Below, piece by piece: positions 42,045 to 51,449 of a stretch of DNA of 64,000 bases. Location: NCBI RefSeq assembly GCF_050409585.1, contig NZ_JBNUPE010000007.1:24458-88457 (forward strand), read 5' to 3'. This stretch comes from Facklamia sp050409585 (GTDB lineage: Bacteria > Bacillota > Bacilli > Lactobacillales > Aerococcaceae). The notes below the pieces were generated by a model. It was not told the origin of the DNA. It saw only the letters and a program-made list of their open reading frames with translations, and did not search any database. A program made the translations under genes and the position numbers. The number at the start of each line of letters is the position of its first letter. The stretch's first letter is position 1.

Positions 42045-43559
42045 CTACTTTTTGAACATACCAGATATCGAACGTGTGATAACTCGGCCTATCTCGCGAC
42101 CAACCTGACTCATCATATTTTTAGTAAAGCGGTCAAAATTTGAATCCGTCCGTCTTGAAGCTGTTTTGCCTGACTTCTTAAGCTGTTTAGCTAATTCTGC
42201 TTCCAGCTCTTTAATGCGTTGGTTGGTTGAGAGGTCCTCTGCTTTGCCATCAATCGATTTAATCATTTCTTCTTGTGTTTCTTGCATAGCTTGATTTAAT
42301 TGTTCGTGAGCAGACTCACGATTAATTGTTTCACTATATTTATCTAAGAGTTGTGAGTGGTTAATCGTCTTCAAAATAGTTTGAGGGTCAACAAGGCCCA
42401 ACTTACTCATCGGAGGATAAATCATAACTCGTTCAGCAACATTTGGTGTGCCTTTTGAATCTAGAGTAGAAACAACAGCCTCTCCGGTGGCTAACGCTTG
42501 GAGCACTTTTTCCAAATCAACAGCTGAAGATTCTGCTTGTCGGAAAGTTTGACTCACTGCTTTGACCACTTTAAGTTCCTTTGGTGTAAATGCTCTTAAG
42601 CCATGTTGAATTCGATTGCCTAATTGTGAAGACACACTGTCTGGAAGGTCCATAGGGTTTTGAGTGACAAAAAAGATGCCTACCCCCTTGGAGCGAATTA
42701 AGCGAACCATCAATTCTATCTTTTCAACCAGCACCTTCGGAGTTCCATCAAACAAAACATGGGCTTCATCAAAAAAGAAAACCATTTTAGGTTTAGCTAA
42801 ATCGCCCACTTCCGGAAGACTGTCAAAGAGCTCTCCTAGGAGTGCTAACAAGACCATGGCATAAAGTGTGGGAGTTTGATAGAGCTTGCTGGCATTCAAA
42901 ATGTTTATAATGCCTTTTCCTGATTCATCTACCCTTAATAAATCTTCAATCTCTAGACTAGGCTCAGCAAAAAAAGCATCAGCTCCTTGCTGTTCTAAAA
43001 CTACAATACTGCGCAAAATAACACCAATGGATGCTTTGGAAATATTCCCATAACTACCGCTTAATTCTTTGGCATGTTCGCCTACGAAATTTAGCATTGC
43101 TCTTAAATCTGTTAAGTCAATCAATAAAAGCCCTTTTTCGTCTGCTACCGAAAAAACCACATTCAAAATACTAGTTTGTGTCTCATTTAAACCTAATAGG
43201 TTGGCTAATAAAATGGGTCCCATTTCGGAAACAGTAACTCTCAGTGGCAGCCCTGATTGCCCATGGGCATCCCACAGTTCGATAGGAAAAGCTTGATTAT
43301 CATAATTTTCATAGTGAGTGGCTTGTAATCTTTCAATAAATGCTTGAGAACTACCCATCTCAGCCAAAGATATCAAATCGCCTTTAATATCTGATAAAAA
43401 TACAGGTATGCCAGCTAAACTTAGCTGTTCAGCTATAACTTTTAAGGTAACCGTTTTACCCGTTCCGGTCGCTCCCGCTATAAGACCATGTCGATTCAAC
43501 TTGTCTAAGCTTAATCCAACCGCTTGTGAGCCGTATCCAAACATAAGTTGTGTATCCAT
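42045..43559 (-). CDS. HerA-like ATPase (DUF853/YjgR type)
   Basis: A 504-residue P-loop ATPase of the HerA/FtsK superfamily. Walker A is GATGTGKT (29-36), followed by FLSDIKGDLISLAE and Walker B PKMVFFFDEAHVLF. Conserved segments FVTQNPMDLPDSV and QLGNRIQHGLRAFTPKE support the DUF853 family. A charged coiled tail (440-490) ends it. The family has no settled role but is sometimes linked to DNA translocation. AGGAGGCTTAAC precedes the ATG. Confidence 0.85.
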   Translation of the reverse strand: MDTQLMFGYGSQAVGLSLDKLNRHGLIAGATGTGKTVTLKVIAEQLSLAGIPVFLSDIKGDLISLAEMGSSQAFIERLQATHYENYDNQAFPIELWDAHGQSGLPLRVTVSEMGPILLANLLGLNETQTSILNVVFSVADEKGLLLIDLTDLRAMLNFVGEHAKELSGSYGNISKASIGVILRSIVVLEQQGADAFFAEPSLEIEDLLRVDESGKGIINILNASKLYQTPTLYAMVLLALLGELFDSLPEVGDLAKPKMVFFFDEAHVLFDGTPKVLVEKIELMVRLIRSKGVGIFFVTQNPMDLPDSVSSQLGNRIQHGLRAFTPKELKVVKAVSQTFRQAESSAVDLEKVLQALATGEAVVSTLDSKGTPNVAERVMIYPPMSKLGLVDPQTILKTINHSQLLDKYSETINRESAHEQLNQAMQETQEEMIKSIDGKAEDLSTNQRIKELEAELAKQLKKSGKTASRRTDSNFDRFTKNMMSQVGREIGRVITRSISGMFKK

Positions 43560-43651
43560 GTTAAGCCTCCTCTACTATTCACACTCTCAATTTTAGCATA
43601 CTCTTATTTACTCATCATCCAATTATCTAACATTTATTAGATTTGTTAGAC

Positions 43652-43689
43652 ACAAAAAACAACCCCTAAAAATATTAGGGATTGTTTTC
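43652..43689 (-). terminator. Terminator of the LPXTG protein gene
   Basis: AAAACAATCCCTAA and TTAGGGGTTGTTTT pair on the minus strand and are followed by TT. Confidence 0.75.
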
Positions 43690-43695
43690 AAAAAT

Positions 43696-46455
43696 CTATT
43701 TGTCTTCCAATTGATTTCTTTTTCTTAGTGCAATCAGTAGTGCTCCCCCAACTACTAAAATGCCTGCGACTAAGTAAATCACTTTTGAAGTTGTTTCACC
43801 AGCTGTTGGTAAATTGCCTTTTTCAGCTTCTTTACGATCGGTTGACTTTTTAACAACAACTGCTTTCCCATCCTCTTGAGTTTGAGTGGTTGTTGATTGA
43901 TCAGTTTTGGCGTCTTTGTATACTAAGGCTACAATACCAAGGCCTTTGCTTTCAACAGTGGCTGTTTCTCGGTTAAGGCGTACTTTTAATCCTTCAACTT
44001 GTTGGCCCATAACTTTCATGGCTAAAAGTTGACTATTAATTGGACGGGTAGGAAGTTTGATTATTGTTGGATTTTCCAATTTTATTTCACTACCGTTTTG
44101 ATTAAAAGCTTTGATTTCATAAGCTACAAAATCTTTACCTTTCAATTCAGAAGGGAGATTAGCGGCATTTAAATCAACTTTTTGAATAAGAACCTTCTCC
44201 ACATTTTTAGCGTCTGCCTTGGTTAAGAGGACTTGTCCTCCATTTTCTAAGTCCTTAAAGACCATTTCAGGAACGGTCGCTTCTTCGGTAACAGTCGTTT
44301 CCTCAACAGTTGTGGTAGTTGACTCTTGTGTAGTTGATGCTAGTGTCGTAGTTGTTGGCTCTATTGATGTAATCACTTCTTCAGTTGTGGTTGTCGGCTC
44401 TGGCGTAGTTGAAGGCTCATCAGTCGTAACATTTTCTTCCAACTGATAAGCTAGTTCAACTTTTTGGTTTGCAACCACTTCAATCGTTTCTGGAGAGAAT
44501 TGATCTGCACGGTAAACTTCAGGAATAGAAACAAACTGGACTTCATAACTGCCTACAGGCACTTCTTCAATTAAAGCTATTCCATTCTTGTTAGTTTCAA
44601 CAGTCAACTCGCCAATTTGCATTTGCACATTTGCAACAGCTTGACCTTGACTATTGCTGACAGCTATTGAAACTTGACCCACCTCAGCTTCTTTTTGAAT
44701 AGTCACAGCTTGTAACTCTGGCGCTTCATTTTCTACAGCTACATCTATTAGATTGCCTTGGGCTACATATCCTTCAGGGGTTTGACTGACTTGGTATTGG
44801 TAGTTACCTAGAGCAAGATCACTAGCTGAGGCTAGACCTTGACTATCAGTCGTTATTTCCTGTTCTTGGCCATCTTCAGTATTGATTAAGCGTATGCTCA
44901 CACCTTCTACCGCTTCAGCCTTTTGATCTTGAACTTTAATCGTCAAAACCGCTTTGGGATCCTGTGTCGTCGTAGTTGGCTCTTCTGTAGTAGGTTCAGC
45001 AGTTGTAGTCGGTTCCATTGTTGTAGTCGGCTCTTCTATTTCAAATGTTAAATCAGTAGGCTGATTAACTGAAACTTCAACCCTTTGAACATTGGACTCT
45101 AAATCAGCATTTCCTGAAGTCGTCACCAAGGTAACATCGTAATCACCCACTGGCAATGAATCAATAAAGATAGAGCCATTGTCATCAGTCGTATAAACTT
45201 GGTCTAACACTTGAACTTCAGCTTGGGGAATTGCTTGACCTTGAGTATCGGTAACTAAGATATTCAGTTGACCAACTTGGTCTAACTTGGTAATACCAAT
45301 TACTTGACGATTTTCTTCATTAGCAGAAACTTGTGTTTCTAATAATGTTCCTTGAGCTGAATGTGTTTCCGGTGTTTCGATTACTTGATATTGGTAATTG
45401 CCAGTGGGAATATCAGAAGCTTGAGCGACACCTAATTGGTCGGATACTAATTCTTGTTTAAATTGAGGATCATCCCGTTTGGTCAATTCAATCTTAACTC
45501 CTTCAACCGGTGCTTCCTCTTGATCATATACTTCGATTTGTAAATCAGCTTTAGCTTCTACAGTTGTTTGAGAAGTTGTTGAATCTTCGATAACACCTGA
45601 CAATGTCAAAGGAAAGTCGTAAGTTTGACCTGAGTAAATCTCAACATTTTCTTCAATTTCATATCCTGACATTGCTTCTGGTAATCGACCAAATTTCATT
45701 ACATAGTTACCAGTAGGAACTTCTTGAAATTGAGCGATCCCTTGTTCATCGGTTAAAACTTCCTGCCCATTGATCACTATTCCTACATTCGGAACGACAT
45801 TACCCACACTATCCTTAAGAATTACATTAACGTTTCCTAATTCGTCAGCAACTTCTGTTTGACTGTTTTCTTCACTATTATCAGCTTCTTGACTACTGTC
45901 TGCAGTTGGTGATTCAATCTTTGGTACTTGAGGGTTTTGAACTTGATCACCGACTAAATAAATGTTAAAAATCGGAGGTGTTTCTAAATAATTGCCGTCA
46001 ATTGTAAAGGCATAATCATATACTATCGTTTGATCGGCCAACTCAACAATTTCTCCTGAATCCTCAGCAATTTCATCAGCCTTCTCTTGTTTTTCTTGAA
46101 CGATTTGAACTTGATAAGGTCGAACTGATTGTCCTCCCCTTTGAAACTTCCCGTCATCATATAAACGGAAGATATATTCACCAGCAGTCAATTCAATTGG
46201 TTGCTGTTCAGTATTGTCACTACGATAAGAATAAACAACCTCTTGACTTGCTATATCAATAATATCATAGGAAATCTCTTTTTGAGCTTGGGGGATATTC
46301 TCATCTACTTGTAAAAAAATATTAAAAGTAGGCTCTACAAAATTTTCTTGTGCTTGCGTTTCAACTTGAGCTAAAACTTCTTGGGTTTGAAATATTGGTG
46401 CTGCCAATAGGTTGCTCACTAAAACAAATGATAAAATATTTTTTCTCTTAAACAT
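43696..46455 (-). CDS. LPXTG cell-wall-anchored protein with Cna-B/SpaA-like repeats
   Basis: A 919-residue surface protein. The signal peptide is about 1-29 (FVLVSNLLAAPIFQTQEVLAQ). An N-terminal region with two short beta-rich units (EPTFNIFLQVDE; PPIFNIYLVGD) follows, then about five repeats of a beta-sandwich type seen in prealbumin-like/Cna-B modules, each with a 'TD.QG.A...(V/I)P.G.Y' core. Two Thr-Glu-Pro-rich linkers separate them. A final domain precedes the sorting signal LPTAG, a hydrophobic helix and the basic tail RKRNQLEDK. Sortase should anchor it to peptidoglycan; an adhesive or stalk role is inferred. The start is the ATG at 46453-46455 after AAGGAGG. Confidence 0.85.
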   Translation of the reverse strand: MFKRKNILSFVLVSNLLAAPIFQTQEVLAQVETQAQENFVEPTFNIFLQVDENIPQAQKEISYDIIDIASQEVVYSYRSDNTEQQPIELTAGEYIFRLYDDGKFQRGGQSVRPYQVQIVQEKQEKADEIAEDSGEIVELADQTIVYDYAFTIDGNYLETPPIFNIYLVGDQVQNPQVPKIESPTADSSQEADNSEENSQTEVADELGNVNVILKDSVGNVVPNVGIVINGQEVLTDEQGIAQFQEVPTGNYVMKFGRLPEAMSGYEIEENVEIYSGQTYDFPLTLSGVIEDSTTSQTTVEAKADLQIEVYDQEEAPVEGVKIELTKRDDPQFKQELVSDQLGVAQASDIPTGNYQYQVIETPETHSAQGTLLETQVSANEENRQVIGITKLDQVGQLNILVTDTQGQAIPQAEVQVLDQVYTTDDNGSIFIDSLPVGDYDVTLVTTSGNADLESNVQRVEVSVNQPTDLTFEIEEPTTTMEPTTTAEPTTEEPTTTTQDPKAVLTIKVQDQKAEAVEGVSIRLINTEDGQEQEITTDSQGLASASDLALGNYQYQVSQTPEGYVAQGNLIDVAVENEAPELQAVTIQKEAEVGQVSIAVSNSQGQAVANVQMQIGELTVETNKNGIALIEEVPVGSYEVQFVSIPEVYRADQFSPETIEVVANQKVELAYQLEENVTTDEPSTTPEPTTTTEEVITSIEPTTTTLASTTQESTTTTVEETTVTEEATVPEMVFKDLENGGQVLLTKADAKNVEKVLIQKVDLNAANLPSELKGKDFVAYEIKAFNQNGSEIKLENPTIIKLPTRPINSQLLAMKVMGQQVEGLKVRLNRETATVESKGLGIVALVYKDAKTDQSTTTQTQEDGKAVVVKKSTDRKEAEKGNLPTAGETTSKVIYLVAGILVVGGALLIALRKRNQLEDK

Positions 46456-46638
46456 CTTGATAACCTCCTTAAATACTATGTTTCGTCTACAATTATACTT
46501 TACCATAAATCAAGAGCCAACGACCTTAGAATGCTTAATTATCAAAATTTATAAAGGTTTTTACTAAATTTCATCAATCTTTCTTCAAATTTGACAACTA
46601 CTCCTGATTTAAAACTTTGACTATCTTTACAAAAAAAT

Positions 46639-46667
46639 TTGCATAAAAATGTGCTATTGATTATAAT
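46639..46667 (+). promoter_or_regulatory. Promoter of the riboswitch-controlled P-type ATPase
   Basis: TTGCAT (46639-46644), a 17-base spacer and TATAAT (46662-46667). It lies just upstream of the riboswitch aptamer. Confidence 0.8.
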
Positions 46668-46680
46668 TTAGCTAGATGTT

Positions 46681-46775
46681 CATAAGGGAGTAACTTAAGA
46701 TAGATGATATCTTGGCTGTATCAACAACGTTAAGTAGTTTTACTACTGGTACAGTCTGAAATAGTGAGACTTATG
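46681..46775 (+). ncRNA. Manganese (yybP-ykoY) riboswitch aptamer
   Basis: The 5' strand CATAAGGGAGTAAC matches the conserved AAGGGGAGTAGC start. The 3' strand GTGAGACTTATG matches the conserved GAGAC end. CATAAG (46681-46686) pairs with CTTATG (46770-46775) to close helix P1. The downstream gene is a P-type cation ATPase, a known target class of this riboswitch in lactococci. Confidence 0.8.
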
Positions 46776-46821
46776 CCATTGAGCGCAGCTTTGTGTTGCC
46801 CAAGTGGCATGAGTCTTTTTT
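46768..46821 (+). terminator. Riboswitch expression-platform terminator
   Basis: GACTTATGCC (46768-46777) pairs with GGCATGAGTC (46806-46815), followed by TTTTTT. Its 5' arm contains the 3' strand of P1, so aptamer folding with Mn2+ and termination exclude each other. Metal should therefore turn the gene on. Confidence 0.8.
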
Positions 46822-46870
46822 CTATTCGAAGTCAATCTTATAAACACGTTAAATTAAAGGGGGAAAGTGG

Positions 46871-49576
46871 ATGTCTAGCAAAGATTTTGTTGCTTATACT
46901 AAATCAAATCAAGAGATTATAAGCGAATTAGATACCGATATTAAGAGCGGATTAAGTCAAACAGAAGTAAAAAAGCGTTTGGAGCAATACGGTGAAAACA
47001 CCTTGAAAGAAGAAGAAACAAGGTCTCTTCTACAAAAATTTGTGGACCAATTTAAAGATTTTATGATCATTGTTCTGTTAGTTGCTTCTGTCATATCTGC
47101 ATTTGTTGGATATATGGAGGGAGAAGGACCAACTGATTCAATTATTATTCTGATTGTTGTCCTATTAAATGCAGTGCTTGGAGTTTTCCAAGAGGCTAAG
47201 GCCGAAGATGCCATTAACGCCTTGCGTGATATGTCTTCACCTGAAGCCAACGTATTACGCGATGGAGAATATATGAAAATCAAATCAACTGAACTTGTTC
47301 CTGGTGATGTAGTTAGTTTAGAAGCTGGTGACATCGTTCCTGCGGACATACGCTTAGTTGAAACCAATTCCTTAAAAGTCGAAGAAGCGGCACTAACTGG
47401 CGAATCTGTTCCAGTTGAAAAACATGCCGAAGCGGTTATTGAAAAAGAAGCTGGGATTGGTGATCGATCCAATATGGCTTTCTCTTCAACCAATATTACC
47501 TATGGGCGCGCTTTAGGAATCGTCACTCACACAGGGATGGATACAGAAGTTGGACATATTGCAGCCATGTTGTCTTCGACGGAAAAGCAGCTCACTCCAC
47601 TTCAAAAAGACCAAGAAAAATTGGGTAAAACACTTACCTATTTAATTATCGCAATCGCTATCATAACTTTTATTGTTGGTGTCTTTCTTAAAGGATTCTC
47701 GCCAATTCAAATGTTATTAGTTTCTATTTCATTGGCAGTTGCCGCTATTCCAGAAGGCTTACCTGCTATTTCAACCATTATTCTATCTTTAGGCACGCGA
47801 ACCATGGCTGCCAGAAATGCCTTGGTAAGAACTCTTCCTGCTGTTGAAACTTTAGGATCAACTATGGTTATTTGTTCAGACAAAACCGGTACTTTAACAC
47901 TGAATCAAATGACTGTTGAAAAGGTTTATTATGATGGTCAATTGCATTATGCTCAAGATCCACTTGATAATAATGGTAAATTTATTTGCTCTTTCGCTTT
48001 CCCTAATGACTCTAAAGTCGATGCTCAAGGAAATGTCAACGGTGACCCTACTGAAACAGCCCTCATTCAATACGCCTTAGACCATGGGATGGATCTCAAA
48101 GGACAATTAAGACAATTCCCTCGAGTAGAGGAAATTCCTTTTGATTCAGGCCGTAAATTAATGTCAACCATTCATGAGACCGATGATGGCCGTTATCTAG
48201 TCTTTGTTAAAGGAGCTCCTGATCAATTAATTAAGCGCTCAAGCTCTATTCAAAAAGCCCAAGAAGTTACTGCAATGACTGAGGCTGATCGAGAAGAAAT
48301 TATAGAAGTCAATGCTAAATTAGGTCGGCAAGCATTAAGAGTTTTAGCAGGTGCCTATAAAATAATTGATGAGATTCCCGCTGAAGTTACAACGGAAACC
48401 TTAGAAAAGGACCTAGTTTTCACTGGTTTAGTCGGTATGATTGACCCAGAAAGAACAGAAGCCAAAGCTTCTATTGAAAAAGCGCGTATGGCTGGTATTC
48501 GTACTGTCATGATCACAGGAGACCACGCAATGACTGCTCAGGCCATTGCTGAACGTTTAACTATCTTAGACCCAAATGACAGCGAAAATGAACGTCACGT
48601 AATGACCGGAGCCCAATTAGATGAAATTACAGACGATCAGTTAGCTAAAGAAGTTGGAAATTACTCAGTTTATGCTAGGGTTTCACCAGAGCATAAAGTG
48701 CGTATTATCCGTGCTTGGCAAGCCAATGATGCCGTTGTCTCAATGACCGGTGATGGAGTTAATGATGCGCCATCTCTTAAACAAGCAGATATTGGTGTCG
48801 GTATGGGTATCACTGGTACAGAAGTCTCTAAGGGTGCTTCAGACATGGTCTTAGCTGATGATAATTTCCAAACCATAGTTGTAGCAGTCGAAGAAGGACG
48901 AAAAGTATTTGCTAATATCCAAAAAGCTGTTCAGTTCTTACTTTCTGCTAACCTTGGAGAGGTGATCACTTTATTTACAGCCACTTTATTCGGTTGGGTG
49001 ATTTTAGAACCAATTCATATCCTGTGGATTAACTTAGTAACGGATGTCTTCCCTGCTATCGCATTAGGTATGGAGAAAGCAGAGTCTGATGTAATGTCAC
49101 ACCGTCCACGTACTAAAAAAGATTCTTTCTTATCCTTTGGGGTGGCACCCTCTATCCTTTATCAAGGGATTCTAGAAGCTTTAATTACGCTATTCGTATA
49201 TTGGTATGCTGCTGAAGGCCCAATGCAAACATCCTTAATAGGAGAGGAACGACACGTTCTTGCTGAGACTATGGCCTTCATTACACTTGGTTTAATCCAA
49301 CTATTCCATTCATATAACGTCAAATCCGTTTTCGCTTCCCTATTCAGCCGTAATCCTTTTGACAACAAGTGGCTAAACTTAGCCTTCTTAGTATCCGGAG
49401 CAATGCTTTTAGGTGTTGTATTAATTCCTGGTATCAGTCAATTCTTTGATGTTCATGCTTTAACAGCTGGACAATGGGGAATTGTTGTCGCAGCCGCCCT
49501 CTCAATTGTGGTGGTGGTAGAAATTGTTAAATTTATTATGCGTTTAAGTGGGTTCGCTGACAAATATAATCAATAA
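46871..49576 (+). CDS. Cation-transporting P-type ATPase (Ca2+/Mn2+ type)
   Basis: A 901-residue P2-type ATPase. It has an N-terminal cation-ATPase domain (about 8-75), the actuator TGES, the M4 ion-binding PEGLPA, the phosphorylation site DKTGTLTLNQ (D337), the KGAPD nucleotide site, MTGDGVNDAPSLK hinge and six C-terminal helices. It resembles PacL/YoaB-like pumps. The Mn2+ riboswitch in its leader argues that it exports excess manganese (and perhaps calcium). GGGGGAAAGTGG precedes the ATG; the gene is monocistronic. Confidence 0.93.
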   Translation: MSSKDFVAYTKSNQEIISELDTDIKSGLSQTEVKKRLEQYGENTLKEEETRSLLQKFVDQFKDFMIIVLLVASVISAFVGYMEGEGPTDSIIILIVVLLNAVLGVFQEAKAEDAINALRDMSSPEANVLRDGEYMKIKSTELVPGDVVSLEAGDIVPADIRLVETNSLKVEEAALTGESVPVEKHAEAVIEKEAGIGDRSNMAFSSTNITYGRALGIVTHTGMDTEVGHIAAMLSSTEKQLTPLQKDQEKLGKTLTYLIIAIAIITFIVGVFLKGFSPIQMLLVSISLAVAAIPEGLPAISTIILSLGTRTMAARNALVRTLPAVETLGSTMVICSDKTGTLTLNQMTVEKVYYDGQLHYAQDPLDNNGKFICSFAFPNDSKVDAQGNVNGDPTETALIQYALDHGMDLKGQLRQFPRVEEIPFDSGRKLMSTIHETDDGRYLVFVKGAPDQLIKRSSSIQKAQEVTAMTEADREEIIEVNAKLGRQALRVLAGAYKIIDEIPAEVTTETLEKDLVFTGLVGMIDPERTEAKASIEKARMAGIRTVMITGDHAMTAQAIAERLTILDPNDSENERHVMTGAQLDEITDDQLAKEVGNYSVYARVSPEHKVRIIRAWQANDAVVSMTGDGVNDAPSLKQADIGVGMGITGTEVSKGASDMVLADDNFQTIVVAVEEGRKVFANIQKAVQFLLSANLGEVITLFTATLFGWVILEPIHILWINLVTDVFPAIALGMEKAESDVMSHRPRTKKDSFLSFGVAPSILYQGILEALITLFVYWYAAEGPMQTSLIGEERHVLAETMAFITLGLIQLFHSYNVKSVFASLFSRNPFDNKWLNLAFLVSGAMLLGVVLIPGISQFFDVHALTAGQWGIVVAAALSIVVVVEIVKFIMRLSGFADKYNQ

Positions 49577-49627
49577 GCCTATCAAAAAAGCTGGGACAAA
49601 AGGACCTCTCAGCCACCTCAATATTTA

Positions 49628-49672
49628 CAGCGAGCCTAGATTGGAAAGTAACTTTCCAATCTAGGCTCGCTG
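49628..49672. repeat. 45-base near-perfect palindrome inside the IS remnant
   Basis: Two 22-base arms (starting CAGCGAGCCTAGATTGG and ending CCAATCTAGGCTCGCTG) are exact complements around a single A. It is near the left end of the IS1182-like remnant and downstream of the P-type ATPase gene, where it may also act as a terminator-like structure. Confidence 0.8.
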
Positions 49673-50118
49673 CTTTGGGTATTTACGTAGATTATTGGCC
49701 ATAAATATCCGCTCGACATCGGTCTTAGAAAAGCTATTACGACCGTTAAATATCGCTTGATGAGTGGTGTGTTTTTCTTCACGAGGAATAAAATCCTGGC
49801 AATTTTTCGGTGATACTTTTGAGACGACGGCGTTCTTTTTGCGTTCATCCGCTCCGGCAACAGTTTGCGATTCAATCGCTCAGTTAAGCGTTTCAATTTC
49901 TTCACTTAAGAGCTGCTGAATCTCAGATTGAATCTGTTTGACTACCTCATGAATCCGCCTAAACATTATGATTTTCAGGGAATAAACAATCCATTTCCAG
50001 TAGCAAGCAAGTTTGATTCATAGTATACTGTTGCTAGATAGAAAGCCCCTCCTGAATGGCTTTGTGATTACTACGATTACAGCAGGAAACGCTTTCTTTG
50101 TTTATATTGTTAAAGAAA

Positions 50119-50156
50119 AAGTCCGATTAACGATTATATCGTTGACCGGACTTTCT
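50119..50156 (+). terminator. Hairpin near the right end of the IS remnant
   Basis: AAAGTCCG-ATTAACGAT pairs with ATCGTTGAC-CGGACTTT, followed by CTTTAATT. It could protect neighbouring genes from read-through. Confidence 0.5.
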
Positions 50157-50191
50157 TTAATTATTCAAGGCTTTTGTCCCAGCCCCTTGTT

Positions 50192-51448
50192 TTATTCTCT
50201 AATTTGACCAGAACCTTCAATGAGGTATTTGTAAGTAGTCAGAGCCTCTAATCCCATAGGCCCTCTGGCATGAAGTTTTTGAGTTGAGATACCAATTTCT
50301 CCTCCGAATCCGAAGACTTCACCATCCGTAAAACGCGTCGAAGCATTTACATAAACAGCTGCCGAATCGACATCATTCATAAAATCTTGCGCCACTGAAT
50401 AGTCTTGCGTAATAATAGCTTCGGAGTGTCCAGTTGAAAAACGGCTGATATGGTCAATCGCTTGGTCATAATTTTTTACAATTTTTATTGCCACTACTAA
50501 ATCTAAGAACTCTGTCTCATAATCTTCCTCACTAACCTGTTCGGAATATGGCAATAAGTCACGTGTTTGCTCATCTCCTAAGATTTGAACATTGGCATCA
50601 AACAAGGCATTTCCTATTTGTGGTAAGTAAGCCTTAGCGAAAGCCTCATCAACAATGATTGTCTCAACAGCATTACATACAGAAGGACGTTGTGTTTTAG
50701 CATTGACAACAATCGTCTGAGCCATTTTAAAGTCTGCTTTTTCATGTATATAAATATGGACATTGCCTACTCCCGTTTCTATAACAGGAACAGTGGCATT
50801 TTTCACCACATTTTGAATTAAACCTGCTCCTCCTCTTGGTATTAAGCAGTCAACATAATGATTCATTTGCATGAGTTGAGTAACTAACTGTCGATCAGGG
50901 TCTGTAATTAACTGAACACAGTACCTAGATAAGCCAGCCATTTCAAGGCCTGCTTGAATGGCTTCAACGATTGCTCGGTTGGTGGCGATGGCTTCTTTAC
51001 CTCCTCGTAAAATAACAGCATTTCCTGCTTTTAGACATAAACCAGAAGCATTCGCTGTCACATCGGGACGTGATTCATAAATAATGCCAATTACACCTAG
51101 TGGGACAGGTCTTTGACTAATGCGCAAGCCCAATTCATTCACCCATTGCTTGCGTGTGTTAGCTAATGGATCTGCTAACTGAGCTATTTTTCGAATACCT
51201 GCTACCATTGATGCAAAACGCTTTTCATCTAGGGTTAATCGCTCGATCATGGCAGCTACCATGCCATCCGCACGCGCGTTCTCTACATCTTGAATATTTT
51301 GCTCTAAAATACTTTCTTGCTTTTCTTCTAAAGATTGAGCCATAGCTAATAAAGCTTGGTTTCTCGCTTGACTGCTTAACTTACGTAATTTTTCAAAGCT
51401 TTCTTTTGCTCTTTTTCCAATGGTTAATAATTCGATCGATGTTGCCAT
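50192..51448 (-). CDS. proA: Gamma-glutamyl phosphate reductase
   Basis: A 418-residue aldehyde-dehydrogenase-fold enzyme for the second step of proline synthesis, reducing glutamyl-5-phosphate with NADPH. Motifs: PLGVIGIIYESRPDVT, LKAGNAVILRGGKEA, the catalytic Cys in QRPSVCNAVETI, and FGFGGEIGISTQKLHARGP. The start is the ATG at 51446-51448 after AGGGGATAAA, two bases beyond the proB stop; the longer frame is not used. It is coupled to proB. Confidence 0.95.
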   Translation of the reverse strand: MATSIELLTIGKRAKESFEKLRKLSSQARNQALLAMAQSLEEKQESILEQNIQDVENARADGMVAAMIERLTLDEKRFASMVAGIRKIAQLADPLANTRKQWVNELGLRISQRPVPLGVIGIIYESRPDVTANASGLCLKAGNAVILRGGKEAIATNRAIVEAIQAGLEMAGLSRYCVQLITDPDRQLVTQLMQMNHYVDCLIPRGGAGLIQNVVKNATVPVIETGVGNVHIYIHEKADFKMAQTIVVNAKTQRPSVCNAVETIIVDEAFAKAYLPQIGNALFDANVQILGDEQTRDLLPYSEQVSEEDYETEFLDLVVAIKIVKNYDQAIDHISRFSTGHSEAIITQDYSVAQDFMNDVDSAAVYVNASTRFTDGEVFGFGGEIGISTQKLHARGPMGLEALTTYKYLIEGSGQIRE

Positions 51449-51449
51449 T

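Larger units (their letters stand above)
49590..50183. mobile_element. IS1182-type deletion derivative with terminal inverted repeats
   Basis: GCTGGGACAAAAG (49590-49602) and CTTTTGTCCCAGC (50171-50183) are perfect 13-bp inverted repeats bounding about 594 bases. Between them, on the minus strand, frames read MNQTCLLLEMDCLFPENH (transposase N-terminus), then after stops IHEVVKQIQSEIQQLLSEEIE and GRNSFSKTD, which match successive IS1182-family transposase segments. Most of the catalytic region is deleted. It could be mobilised only by a related transposase in trans. Confidence 0.7.

Noticed and set aside
49636..49905. 89-residue minus-strand protein
   Set aside because: It is a fragment of the decayed IS1182-type transposase, interrupted by stops upstream.
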